DNA of 64,000 nucleotides from Methylobacterium brachythecii (GTDB lineage: Bacteria > Pseudomonadota > Alphaproteobacteria > Rhizobiales > Beijerinckiaceae), in NCBI RefSeq assembly GCF_014196345.1, contig NZ_JACIDN010000011.1, forward strand, positions 1 through 64,000. The letters are read 5' to 3'. The position numbers and the translations under genes were made by a program. The notes under the pieces are model-generated. The model ran no database searches. It was not told where the DNA came from and worked only from the letters and a program-made list of their open reading frames with translations. This document shows, piece after piece, positions 30,950 through 39,986 of this stretch (position 1 is the first letter of the stretch; each line of letters opens with the position of its first letter).

Positions 30950-33436
30950 ATGGTTTCGCGAGATCCCCGCGACACATCCGACCGCCCTGCCCCGACCGAT
31001 GGGCCGGACGGCTCACGCTCGCCTGGGCAACCCGATCCGCGTGAAGCGGCACGAGAGGCCGCGAGCGCGGCCCGCGTGCTCGTCCGCCAGCTCGGGTTGC
31101 TCGCGACTGCCGGATTGCGCGGAGCCGGCCGGAGTGGTCTCGACGCGGCGCGTGCGGCCAAGCCGTTCTTCGCACGCGTCACAAAACGCACCGGGCCAAC
31201 GGCCGGCGAGGACGTCCCTGCACGATCAGCGCAGCTTCCGGATCAGCCGGCCACGCGCGGCGGCTGGCTCAGCCGGCTTCGTCGGCGACCGATCCTGGCG
31301 ATCGGCCTCGCCGCGTTAGCGCTACCCGCTCTCCTTCTCGGCTTCACCGTTTTGCAGGCCTTCGCGACGCTGCCTCCCCTCGGTGGCGTGGTGCCCGAGG
31401 GCGGCCAGCGGGCGATCACGGTCGAGGCCGACGACGGCAGACCCTTCGCCACCCGCGGCGCCTATCGCGGAGAGCGGCTGACCGCCGCTGACATGCCGCC
31501 GCATCTCGCCCAGGCGATCACCGCCATCGAGGACCGGCGCTTCTACAGCCATTGGGGCATCGACCTGCGCGGCCTCGCCCGCGCCGTCTACCGCAACGTC
31601 ACAGGCGGGGGCGTGCGCGAGGGCGGCTCGACCATCACGCAGCAATATGCCCGGCTCACCTCGCTCACCCAGGAGAAGACGCTCCGGCGCAAGATCCAGG
31701 AGGCGCTGCTGGCGCTGCGGCTCGAGAGCACGATGACGAAGCAGGAGATCCTGCTCGGCTATCTCAACACCGCCTATTTCGGGGCCGGCGCCTACGGGGT
31801 CGACGCGGCGGCGCGGCGCTATTTCGGGCACGGCGCCAAAGCGCTGAGCTTGAGCGAATCCGCGATGCTCGCGGGGCTCGTGCGCGCGCCCTCGCAGCTC
31901 GCCCCGACCCGAAATTTCGGCGGGGCGAAGGAGCGTGCGGACCTCGTGCTCCAGGCCATGGTCGAGACGGGCGCGATCACGCAGGCGCAATCCGACAAGA
32001 CCCGCGCCGAGAAACTGACGCTGCGCACGCCGCCGGAGACGCCACCCGGCGCCAACTACTTCATCGACATGGTCGCGGGGGATGCGAAAAAACTCGCTGG
32101 CGATGCCGGCGACGTTACCCTGCGCACGACCCTGAACATCGACCTGCAGAGTGCGGCCCAGGCCGCGCTGGCGCGCAAGCTCGACGCCGAAGGCGAAAAG
32201 AAGAAGGTCGGCCAGGGCGCCCTGATCGCGATGTCGAAGGACGGCGCCATCCTCGCCATGGTGGGCGGCCGCGACTACGAGGACAGCCAGTTCAATCGGG
32301 CGATCCAGGCCAAGCGCCAGGCCGGGTCGCTGTTCAAGCTCTTCGTCTATCTCGCCGCCTATCAGCGCGGCTACACGCCCGAGACCGTACTCGTCGACCG
32401 TCCGACCCAGATCGGCGAGTGGGAGCCGCAGAATTCGAACAACCGGTTCCGGGGCGCCCTCCCCCTGCGCTCGGCCTTCGCACTGTCGGTGAACACGATC
32501 GCGGCCCAGCTCGGCGACGAGATCGGCATCGCGAGCGTGATCGAGGCGGCACGCAAACTCGGGGTCCAATCCGACCTGCCAAACGTGCCGAGCCTAGCGC
32601 TGGGCTCGGCCGACGTCTCGCTGATGGAGATGACGCGGGCCTATGCGGGCGTCCTCACCGGCGCGCCGCCCGTGGACGCCTTCGCGATCCACACCATCAA
32701 GGGTTCGGCGCCGAAGCCGCTCTACCTGCATGAAGCGAAGCCGGCCGGCGCCGCCCTCTCGCGGGACGTGCAGTCGATGATGCTCGACTCGATGGAGGCC
32801 GTGGTCGAGGGTGGCACCGGCAAGGCGGCCCGCCTGCCGGGGACGCCGATCGGCGGCAAGACCGGCACCAGCCAGGATTATCGCGATGCCTGGTTCGTCG
32901 GCGTCACCTCCGACATGGTCGTCGGCGTCTGGGTCGGCAACGACGACAACGCACCGATGAAGGGCGTCACCGGCGGCGACATTCCAGCCCGCGTCTTCCA
33001 CGATTTCGTGCAGCGCGCGCAGGTGATCCTGAAGGGCAAAAAGCGCCCTGCTCCATCGGCCGCCAAAGCCGAACGCGCCCCGGCGGGCGAGATCTCGACG
33101 AGCCCAGTCTCCTCGGATCTGCGCGGCGTGCCGGAGGTCATCGATACCGGGACTCTCGCCATCCGCGGGCGCACGGTGAAGCTCGCTGGAATCGTCGGCG
33201 AGCGCGGCGCCCTCGCGCAGCAACTCGCGCGCTATCTTCGCCGCCGCGAGGTTGCCTGCGCGCCCGAAGGCGCCAGCGGCGCCATGCGCTGCCGCCTCGA
33301 CGGCGATGACCTCGCCTCGCTGATCCTCACCGCAGGGGGCGCCAAGGCGACCGAGGATGCGCCGCAGGACCTGTTGGAGGCCGAGGATCAGGCGCGCTCG
33401 GAGCGGGCCGGTTTGTGGGGGCGCGAGCGGTACTGA
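30950..33436 (+). CDS. Class A penicillin-binding protein (PBP1 type) with SNase-like C-terminal domain
   Basis: 828 residues, bifunctional peptidoglycan polymerase. Order: a cytoplasmic Arg-rich tail of 110 residues, a membrane helix (about 113-135), a glycosyltransferase domain with EDRRFYSHWG (E194) and GGSTITQQ, and a transpeptidase domain with SLFK (S460), SVN and KTGTSQDYRD. The final 95 residues (TLAIRGRTVKLAGI to AEDQARSERAGLW) resemble a staphylococcal-nuclease/OB domain whose catalytic residues are not evident. The ATG at 30950 is used; an in-frame upstream start at 30860 has no SD. Confidence 0.92.
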   Translation: MVSRDPRDTSDRPAPTDGPDGSRSPGQPDPREAAREAASAARVLVRQLGLLATAGLRGAGRSGLDAARAAKPFFARVTKRTGPTAGEDVPARSAQLPDQPATRGGWLSRLRRRPILAIGLAALALPALLLGFTVLQAFATLPPLGGVVPEGGQRAITVEADDGRPFATRGAYRGERLTAADMPPHLAQAITAIEDRRFYSHWGIDLRGLARAVYRNVTGGGVREGGSTITQQYARLTSLTQEKTLRRKIQEALLALRLESTMTKQEILLGYLNTAYFGAGAYGVDAAARRYFGHGAKALSLSESAMLAGLVRAPSQLAPTRNFGGAKERADLVLQAMVETGAITQAQSDKTRAEKLTLRTPPETPPGANYFIDMVAGDAKKLAGDAGDVTLRTTLNIDLQSAAQAALARKLDAEGEKKKVGQGALIAMSKDGAILAMVGGRDYEDSQFNRAIQAKRQAGSLFKLFVYLAAYQRGYTPETVLVDRPTQIGEWEPQNSNNRFRGALPLRSAFALSVNTIAAQLGDEIGIASVIEAARKLGVQSDLPNVPSLALGSADVSLMEMTRAYAGVLTGAPPVDAFAIHTIKGSAPKPLYLHEAKPAGAALSRDVQSMMLDSMEAVVEGGTGKAARLPGTPIGGKTGTSQDYRDAWFVGVTSDMVVGVWVGNDDNAPMKGVTGGDIPARVFHDFVQRAQVILKGKKRPAPSAAKAERAPAGEISTSPVSSDLRGVPEVIDTGTLAIRGRTVKLAGIVGERGALAQQLARYLRRREVACAPEGASGAMRCRLDGDDLASLILTAGGAKATEDAPQDLLEAEDQARSERAGLWGRERY

Positions 33437-33460
33437 TCGCTGGCGTGCCCTTGTGGACGC

Positions 33461-33865
33461 TCAGGCCTGAAACTCGGGATCGACCGGGATCTGCATGGTG
33501 GTGACGAGAGCGTTGGTCTCGCAGGCCATGCCGATCACCGCCAGCAATTCGCCATGCTGGGCCTCCGTCATACCCTTGCCGCGCGCAGCCGCCGTATGGG
33601 AGTGGATGCAGTAGCTGCAGCCATTGGCAACCGAGACGGCGATGTAGATCAGCTCCTTCGTCAGCGGGTCGAGGGCGCCGTCGGCGGCCATGATTTCTTT
33701 GAGACTCGCCCAGGTCCGCTCCAGCGCGGTTGGCTGGTTGGCCAGGCCGCGCCAGAAATTGTTGATGAAGTCGGAGCGCCGCGTCGCCCGGATGTCGTCG
33801 AAGACGGCCTTCACCCGCGGCACGGCGTCGGCCTCGGCGTCGGTCCACAGCTTTACGGTCGTCAC
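33461..33865 (-). CDS. AhpD/carboxymuconolactone decarboxylase-like protein
   Basis: 134 residues, all-helical alkylhydroperoxidase-D fold. The redox motif CSYCIHSH (C83, C86, H90) is intact, which favours a peroxidase/disulfide reductase role over decarboxylation. GTG start with GGGAGAG upstream. It is convergent with the PBP gene and 28 bases downstream of the DUF1330 gene, probably one operon. Confidence 0.88.
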   Translation of the reverse strand: MTTVKLWTDAEADAVPRVKAVFDDIRATRRSDFINNFWRGLANQPTALERTWASLKEIMAADGALDPLTKELIYIAVSVANGCSYCIHSHTAAARGKGMTEAQHGELLAVIGMACETNALVTTMQIPVDPEFQA

Positions 33866-33893
33866 GTCGGCTCTCTCCCGTCACGCATGGCGT

Positions 33894-34184
33894 TCAGACG
33901 CCCTCGACGATGCGGATCTCGCGCTCGGCGCCATCGGCCAGCGCAGCCAGGGCCTTCTGATAGGCCGGGCTGTCATGCGCGGCGCGGGCCTGATCGACGC
34001 TGTCGAACTCGATGAGCACCGTGCGCATCGAAAGGCCCGCCTCGTAGACCTGCGCCGGCACGCCGCGCGCCAGGATACGGCCTCCGGCGGCCGCGATGGC
34101 CGGGCCGCTGAGCTGGGCATAGGCCGCGAGCGCATCGGGATTGCTGATCGCGCGATAGGTGGCGACCCAGTAAGCTTTGGCCAT
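33894..34184 (-). CDS. DUF1330 family protein
   Basis: 96 residues, ferredoxin-like dimeric alpha/beta-barrel fold: MAKAYWVATYRAISNPDALA, GGRILARG, VLIEFDSVDQARAAHDSPAYQ. Such proteins are small and of unknown role. The ATG at 34184 has AGGAG nine bases upstream; the ATG at 34193 is too close to that SD. Upstream neighbour of the AhpD-like gene. Confidence 0.87.
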   Translation of the reverse strand: MAKAYWVATYRAISNPDALAAYAQLSGPAIAAAGGRILARGVPAQVYEAGLSMRTVLIEFDSVDQARAAHDSPAYQKALAALADGAEREIRIVEGV

Positions 34185-34351
34185 CGTGAACATCTCCTCG
34201 GGGACGCGTCGCGCGCATCCGGTCGTCTGGGCGGGCTCGCTTCGGCCCGTTCGGCTTCTAGCGCATGCATGGCGCGAAAAACGGTGACCACCTTCGCGTC
34301 GCCAGGATTCCGCAACTCTCGATATTCAGGCAGCGAGAAAGGGCGGCCGCG

Positions 34352-34609
34352 TCATTCGCTCCCGGATCGATGATTGTCGGCTCTCCGGGTCCGCGTGGCC
34401 ATCGTCCAAGCCAGGCCGAGGGTAACGAGACCCAGCGGCACCAGCAGAACGAGTTCCAAGACTGGCTGATCCCGCTTGAACGCGCTCTCGACGCCCATGC
34501 CCGTGAAGAGCAGGACGCCCAAGACCACGACGCAAACCAATCCGCGCCAGTTGACGATGGCAAAGCGGCCGAGGCCGCGCTCTTCGAACCAGGCGTCCTC
34601 GTCGCGCAT
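34352..34609 (-). CDS. Small membrane protein, unknown
   Basis: 85 residues with two hydrophobic helices (about 22-41 and 49-68) flanked by charged ends (MRDEDAWFEERGLGRFAIVN). It starts 18 bases after the amn stop on the same strand, so it may be cotranscribed. No family assigned. Confidence 0.65.
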   Translation of the reverse strand: MRDEDAWFEERGLGRFAIVNWRGLVCVVVLGVLLFTGMGVESAFKRDQPVLELVLLVPLGLVTLGLAWTMATRTRRADNHRSGSE

Positions 34610-34627
34610 CGGGTCAACCGTCTCCCA

Positions 34628-36121
34628 CTAACGGAACGGCGGCTCGTCGAAGCTCCTGAGCTTGCGCGAATGCAGCCCGTGGCGGTCGGCGCGCAGCGCA
34701 TCGAGGGTGGCGAGGCCGATGAGAAGGTGCTCGTTCACCGCGCGCTCGTAGAAGGCGTTGGCTGCCCCGGGCAGTTTGATCTCGCCATGCAGCGGCTTGT
34801 CGGAGACGCACAGCAAGGTGCCGTAGGGGACGCGCAGGCGGTAGCCTTGCGCGGCGATGGTGCCGCTCTCCATGTCCACCGCGATGCAGCGGCCGAGATT
34901 GATCCGGCGGCGCTCCTGGGTGAAGCGCAGCTCCCAATTGCGGTCGTCGTAGGTCACGACCGTGCCGGTACGAAGCCGCCGCTTCAGGGCCTCGTCGCGC
35001 TCGCCGGTGACCGCTGCGGCGGCGTTCTGCAGAGCGATTTGGACCTCGGCCAACGCCGGCACCGGCACTTCCGGCGGCACGAGGTCGTCGAGGATGCGGT
35101 CGAGCCGCAGGTAGCCGTGCGCGAGCACGTAGTCGCCAATCGTCTGCGACTGCCGCAATCCGCCGCAATGGCCGACCATCAGCCAGCAATGCGGACGCAG
35201 AACCGCGAGATGATCGGTGATGGTCTTCGCGTTGGAGGGGCCGACGCCGATATTGACCAGCGTCGTGCCCTGCGGGCTGCCATCCTCGCCGTGGGCGACG
35301 AGGTGATAGGCGGGCATCTGGAAGCGGTGCCAGGGCGAGGCCGCGACCAGGGCCTCGGCACTCGCCGAGGCGGCTTCCGAGCGGCTCACGCTGACGCCGC
35401 CCGGCAGCACTAGGCGCTCGAACGGGCTGTCCGACGCCTTCAGGCGGTCGAGCCCGTGCTGAACGAAGCGGTCGACGTAGCGGTGATAGTTGGTCAGCAG
35501 GATCCAGGGCTGGATCTCGCGCCAGTCCGAGCCGGTGTAGTGGACGAGGCGGCGGAGCGAGTAGTCGGTGCGCACGCCGTCGAACAGGGCGAGCGGGCGC
35601 GGCTCGTCCGGATGCTCCTGCCAGAGCCCGTCCGCGATTTCGTCGCCGACCACCGAGAGCAGCGGCGTCGGGAAATAGGTGGCGAGCTGGCTCGCGGTCA
35701 CGCCGTTGCGGGTCAGGTCGGCACCCGGCTCGACGATGTAGGAATACGGGATTTCCTGCCCGCTCAGGCCCACCTCGAGGGTCGCGCCGTAGTCACGCAC
35801 GAGGTGGCGCAACTGCTCCAGCAGGTAGGGACGGAAATGGCCGGGATGGCTCAGCGTCGTCCCGTAGGTGCCCGGCGCCTGGAATTTTGCCGTCGCCCGG
35901 CTGATCCGGGGCATCGGGCCACTCGGATGGTAGGTCGCGCGCAGCTCGGGGTAGCGGAATTGCAGACGTTCGGTGGCGTCGGGCGGTATGCCCTCGTCGA
36001 GGAAACGCGTCAGGGCAGACCGCAGCGCCTGGGTCGCGCCATCGTAGAGCGCCGCGAGCCGGTCGACGGCGGTCTCCGGATCGGAGACGACTTCCATCGG
36101 GCGTAGCTCTTCGCTGTCCAT
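34628..36121 (-). CDS. amn: AMP nucleosidase
   Basis: 497 residues. Hydrolyses AMP to adenine and ribose 5-phosphate. A family-specific N-terminal domain precedes a nucleoside phosphorylase-like domain (LVNIGVGPSNAKTITDHLAV, WLMVGHCGGLRQSQ, AVDMESGTIAAQG with the active-site acidic residue). GGGAGG lies 6 bases before the ATG at 36121. It is divergent from the TrmO gene. Length fits the family (about 480-500). Confidence 0.94.
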   Translation of the reverse strand: MDSEELRPMEVVSDPETAVDRLAALYDGATQALRSALTRFLDEGIPPDATERLQFRYPELRATYHPSGPMPRISRATAKFQAPGTYGTTLSHPGHFRPYLLEQLRHLVRDYGATLEVGLSGQEIPYSYIVEPGADLTRNGVTASQLATYFPTPLLSVVGDEIADGLWQEHPDEPRPLALFDGVRTDYSLRRLVHYTGSDWREIQPWILLTNYHRYVDRFVQHGLDRLKASDSPFERLVLPGGVSVSRSEAASASAEALVAASPWHRFQMPAYHLVAHGEDGSPQGTTLVNIGVGPSNAKTITDHLAVLRPHCWLMVGHCGGLRQSQTIGDYVLAHGYLRLDRILDDLVPPEVPVPALAEVQIALQNAAAAVTGERDEALKRRLRTGTVVTYDDRNWELRFTQERRRINLGRCIAVDMESGTIAAQGYRLRVPYGTLLCVSDKPLHGEIKLPGAANAFYERAVNEHLLIGLATLDALRADRHGLHSRKLRSFDEPPFR

Positions 36122-36244
36122 TCCGCCTCCCGCGAGTCTCGCTTCGGGCTGTACACCCAGGGTGCGAGGAAGGCGACCGCGCGGCCCTTGCCGGCGAGCG
36201 CTTGCTCGGCGCAGATCGATGCGCGAGGCAGAGGGCGGCAGCGA

Positions 36245-36745
36245 ATGAGCGACGAGTTCGGGCGGCGCGAGGGCGAGGAGAGCGTCGTCCTGCCGGAGAC
36301 TTTCGATGCCGGCCTCCACTTCATCGGGCGCATCCGCACGCCCTGGACCCGGCGGAGCGAGTGCCCGAAGAACGGAACGCAGACCGATGCGGTCTGCACG
36401 CTGGAGGTCGATCCGCTCTACGCGCCGGCCCTGCAGAACGTTGGTGGGGCGAGCCATCTCATCGTGCTCTACTGGATGGACAGGGCGGTGCGCGACCTCG
36501 TGCGCCAGCAGCCGCGCCATGCCGATGGCAGCCGCGGCACCTTCTCGCTGCGCTCTCCTGCCCGGCCGAACCCGATCGCGGTGGCGGTGGTGGAGCGGCT
36601 CGGAATCGAAGGCGGAAGCGTATTGGTGCGCGGTCTCGATTGTCTCGACGGCACGCCGCTGCTGGACATCAAGCCGTATTACGCCTCGACGGATGCACGG
36701 CCGGAGGCGACGGTGATGCGGTCTGGGCGTGACGGCGGCTCGTGA
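36245..36745 (+). CDS. TrmO/TsaA-like tRNA m6t6A37 methyltransferase
   Basis: 166 residues of the YaeB/TrmO beta-barrel family. HFIGRIRTPW and RSPARPNPIAVAVVERLG are the family hallmarks; TrmO uses SAM to methylate N6-threonylcarbamoyladenosine 37. The C-terminal domain of E. coli TrmO is absent, as in many short homologues. Starts 123 bases from divergent amn. Some short family members have no proven activity. Confidence 0.88.
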   Translation: MSDEFGRREGEESVVLPETFDAGLHFIGRIRTPWTRRSECPKNGTQTDAVCTLEVDPLYAPALQNVGGASHLIVLYWMDRAVRDLVRQQPRHADGSRGTFSLRSPARPNPIAVAVVERLGIEGGSVLVRGLDCLDGTPLLDIKPYYASTDARPEATVMRSGRDGGS

Positions 36746-36764
36746 GCTCAGCCCAATCCAGCGT

Positions 36765-36884
36765 CCGTCATCCCGGGGCCGCCAAGCGGAATCCAGAATC
36801 CACGACTGGCCTCGGTGCTTTGCCAAACCGTTGCATCACGGGTGGATTCCGGGTTCTCGCCTTTGGCGAGCCCCGGAATGACGG
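36765..36884. repeat. Intergenic palindromic repeat, family B long copy
   Basis: CCGTCATCCCGGGGCC (from 36765) pairs with the end GGGGCTCGCC...TGACGG side at 36865-36884, and an inner GAATCCAC pairs with GTGGATTC (36842-36849). It sits between convergent TrmO and RND genes. A short hairpin with the same core CATTCCGGGGCTCGCC is at 42881-42920. Confidence 0.8.
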
Positions 36885-36893
36885 TGTGGTGGG

Positions 36894-39800
36894 TCAGGCC
36901 GCTGACGCCTTCGCCGGCGGCTTGATCCGGTACCAGCCGACATAGAGGGCCGGCAGGAAGAGCAGCGTCAGAAGCGTCGCGGCCAAAATGCCGCCGATCA
37001 TCGCGTAGGCCATAGGCCCCCAGAAAACCTCCCGGGCGATGGGGATCAGGCCGAGGCTCGCCGCCGCTGCCGTGAGCAGGATCGGACGCATGCGGTGGCG
37101 CGTCGCCTCGATCACCGCATCCCAGGGCTCGTGGCCCTCGGCCTCCGATTCCTCGATCTGACTGACCAGGATCAGCGCGTTGCGGATGATGATGCCGATC
37201 AGCGCCAGGATGCCGAGGATGGCCACGAAGCCCATCGGCTTGTTGAAGATCAGCAGCGCCGGCACCACGCCGATCAATCCCAAGGGCGCGACTGAGAATA
37301 CCAAAAAGAGCTTCTGGAAGCTCTGGAGCTGGATCATCAGCAGCGTGGCCATGGCGAGCAGCATCACCGGCACCACGGCGGCGATCGGGCCCTGGCCCTT
37401 GCCGGCCTCCTCGACGGCGCCGCCCGTGGCCAGCGTGTAGCCCTCGGGCAGCGCCTTGATGAAGGCGTCGATTCCCGGCTGCAGCGCGGCGACGATCGTC
37501 GGCGGCTGGGTGTCGTCCTTGATCGTGGCGCGCACGGTGATCGTCGGCACGCGGTCGCGGCGCCAGACGATCGGCTGTTCCAGGTCGTAGTCGATCTTGG
37601 CGAAGGCAAGGACCGGCACGACGGAGCCATTGGACAGCGCCACCTGCAGGCTCTGCAAGGTTTCGAGCGACGTGCGCTCGATGGTCTGCGCGCGGCCGAC
37701 CACGTTCACGAGGTAGATCGAGTCGCGGACCTGCGTGATCGCCTGGCCGCCGACGACGCCGTTGAGAATGCCGGCGATGTCCTGGCTGGTCACCCCGAGC
37801 TGACGCGCCTTGTCCTGCAGGATCTCGACGCGCAGCACCTTGCCGGGCTCGTTCCAGTCGAGGGTCGGGTAGGCGACGCGCTTGTCGGTCGCCACCACGT
37901 CGGCGAGCTTGAGCGCGAGGCGGCGCACTTCCTGCACGTCGGGGCCGCTGAGCCGATACTGGATCGGGCGGCCCACTGGCGGCCCGAGGTTCAGCGGCTG
38001 CACCAGCACGTCGATGCCGACGAAGTCGCGCCGGCCGATCTCCTGGAGCCGCGCGATGACCTTGTCGCGAACTTCGAGCGACTTCGTCACGATGACGGCC
38101 TGTCCGTAGAAGGCATTGGCGAGCTGCTGGTCGAGGGGAAGGTAGAAGCGGACCGCACCCTGTCCGACATAGGAACTCCAGCGGACGATGTCGGGATCGT
38201 TCTTCAGCCCGGCCTCAAACCTGTCCATCTGCGCCTTGGTCTCGGCGATGGTGGCATTCTGCGGCAGCGTCAGGTCGACGAGCACCTCGGTGCGGTCCGA
38301 GGACGGGAAAAACTGCTGCTGGACATGGCTCATGCCGAAGACGGCGGCGCCCATCAGCGCGATGCAGATGATCACCGTGATCCAGCGCAGGCGCATCGCC
38401 ACCTTGAGCACGGCGAGGAAGACGCGCGTGAACAGCCCGCGCTTCTCCTCGTGATGCTTCATCTTTTTTGGGAGCAACGTCACGCCGAGCAGCGGCGCGA
38501 ACAGCACCGCGACGACCCATGAGATCGCTAGCGAAGCCGCGATCACCACGAAGAGCGAATAGGTGTATTCGCCGGCCGACGAGCCGTTGAAGCCGATCGG
38601 CAGGAAGCCGGCCACCGTGACCAGCGTGCCAGTGAGCATCGGGAAGGCGGTGGAGGTGTACGCGAAGGTCGCCGCCTTCTTGAGATTGTCGCCGACTTCG
38701 AGCCGCGCGACCATCATCTCCACGGTGATCATCGCGTCGTCGACGAGAAGACCGAGCGCGATGATGAGCGCGCCGAGCGAGATGCGCTGCAGCGTCACGC
38801 CCATCACCTGCATCACCACGAAGACGATGGCGAGCACGAGCGGGATCGACACGGCGACGACGAAGCCGGCGCGCAGGCCGAGGCTCACGAAGCTCACGAG
38901 CAGCACGATCACCACGGCCTCGACGAGGGCCTGGGTGAAGCCGCCCACCGCCTCCTCGACGATCTTGGGCTGGTCCGACACGAGATGCACGCCGACACCG
39001 ATCGGCAGCTTCGCCTCGACCTTGCGCATGCGCTCCTTCAGGTTCTCGCCGAACTTCAGCAGGTTGGCGTTGGGCCGCATGGCGATGGCCAGCCCGATGG
39101 CCGGCTTACCGTTCACCCGGAACATCGCGGCCGGCGGGTCCTCGTAGCCGCGATGGATCTCGGCGACGTCGGCGAGGCGGAAGAAGCGGTCGTTGAAGCG
39201 CAGGTTGACGTTCTTGACCGACTCTTCCGAGGCGAACTGGCCACTGACGCGGAGCGAGACCCGCTCCGGCCCGGCCTGGACCACACCCGACGCGGCCACC
39301 GCGTTCTGCGATTGCAGCGCCTTGATCAGCGCCTGGATGTCGATGCCGAAGCCGGCGAGCTTGCGAGTCGAGAAGTCGAGATAGACGGTCTCGCCCTGCG
39401 TCCCCATCAGCAGGGTCTTGCCGATATCAGGCACCTTGAGGATCTCGGTGCGCACGCCCTCGACGTAGTCGCGCAGCTGCCGGTGGGTCAGCCCGTCGGC
39501 GGTGAAGGCGTAAACGTTGCCGTACACATCGCCGAATTCGTCGTTGTAGGACGGCCCCTGCACGCCCTCCGGGAAGGTGTACTGGATGTCCCCGAGGCGC
39601 TTGCGGACCTGGTAGAAGGCCGGCTGGATCTCGTCCTTGCGCGTGGTGTCCTTGAACTGCACGAACACCGTGGCCTGGCCCGGCGTCGTGTAGCTGCGGA
39701 CGTAGTCGAGCACACTGATCTGCTGAAGCTCTTTCTCGATCCGGTCAGTGACCTGATCGAGGGTGTCCTTGATGGTGGCGCCCGGCCATTTCGCCTGGAC

Positions 39801-39986
39801 GACCATGGTCTTGATCGCGAAGGGCGGATCCTCCTCGCGGCCGAGGCGCGAATAGGACATCACGCCCGCCAGCATGCAGCCCAGCATCAGGAACCACACG
39901 AGCGAGCGGTGCCGCAAAGCCCAGTCGGACAGGTTGAACCCGGTTTCGGAGTGGCGCTCCGGCGAGTCGGTCTTCTGATCGGTCAC
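36894..39986 (-). CDS. RND-family efflux permease (TriC/AcrB-like)
   Basis: 1030 residues, the usual RND size, with 12 membrane helices and two large periplasmic loops. TM4 carries the proton relay (GLLVDDAMITVEMM). GTG start at 39986 overlaps the preceding adaptor stop (GTGA); a longer open frame upstream is a shadow of the adaptor gene. It follows two adaptor genes, the arrangement of TriABC (triclosan efflux) of Pseudomonas. Substrate unknown; a TolC-type channel is not encoded here. Confidence 0.93.
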   Translation of the reverse strand: MTDQKTDSPERHSETGFNLSDWALRHRSLVWFLMLGCMLAGVMSYSRLGREEDPPFAIKTMVVQAKWPGATIKDTLDQVTDRIEKELQQISVLDYVRSYTTPGQATVFVQFKDTTRKDEIQPAFYQVRKRLGDIQYTFPEGVQGPSYNDEFGDVYGNVYAFTADGLTHRQLRDYVEGVRTEILKVPDIGKTLLMGTQGETVYLDFSTRKLAGFGIDIQALIKALQSQNAVAASGVVQAGPERVSLRVSGQFASEESVKNVNLRFNDRFFRLADVAEIHRGYEDPPAAMFRVNGKPAIGLAIAMRPNANLLKFGENLKERMRKVEAKLPIGVGVHLVSDQPKIVEEAVGGFTQALVEAVVIVLLVSFVSLGLRAGFVVAVSIPLVLAIVFVVMQVMGVTLQRISLGALIIALGLLVDDAMITVEMMVARLEVGDNLKKAATFAYTSTAFPMLTGTLVTVAGFLPIGFNGSSAGEYTYSLFVVIAASLAISWVVAVLFAPLLGVTLLPKKMKHHEEKRGLFTRVFLAVLKVAMRLRWITVIICIALMGAAVFGMSHVQQQFFPSSDRTEVLVDLTLPQNATIAETKAQMDRFEAGLKNDPDIVRWSSYVGQGAVRFYLPLDQQLANAFYGQAVIVTKSLEVRDKVIARLQEIGRRDFVGIDVLVQPLNLGPPVGRPIQYRLSGPDVQEVRRLALKLADVVATDKRVAYPTLDWNEPGKVLRVEILQDKARQLGVTSQDIAGILNGVVGGQAITQVRDSIYLVNVVGRAQTIERTSLETLQSLQVALSNGSVVPVLAFAKIDYDLEQPIVWRRDRVPTITVRATIKDDTQPPTIVAALQPGIDAFIKALPEGYTLATGGAVEEAGKGQGPIAAVVPVMLLAMATLLMIQLQSFQKLFLVFSVAPLGLIGVVPALLIFNKPMGFVAILGILALIGIIIRNALILVSQIEESEAEGHEPWDAVIEATRHRMRPILLTAAAASLGLIPIAREVFWGPMAYAMIGGILAATLLTLLFLPALYVGWYRIKPPAKASAA

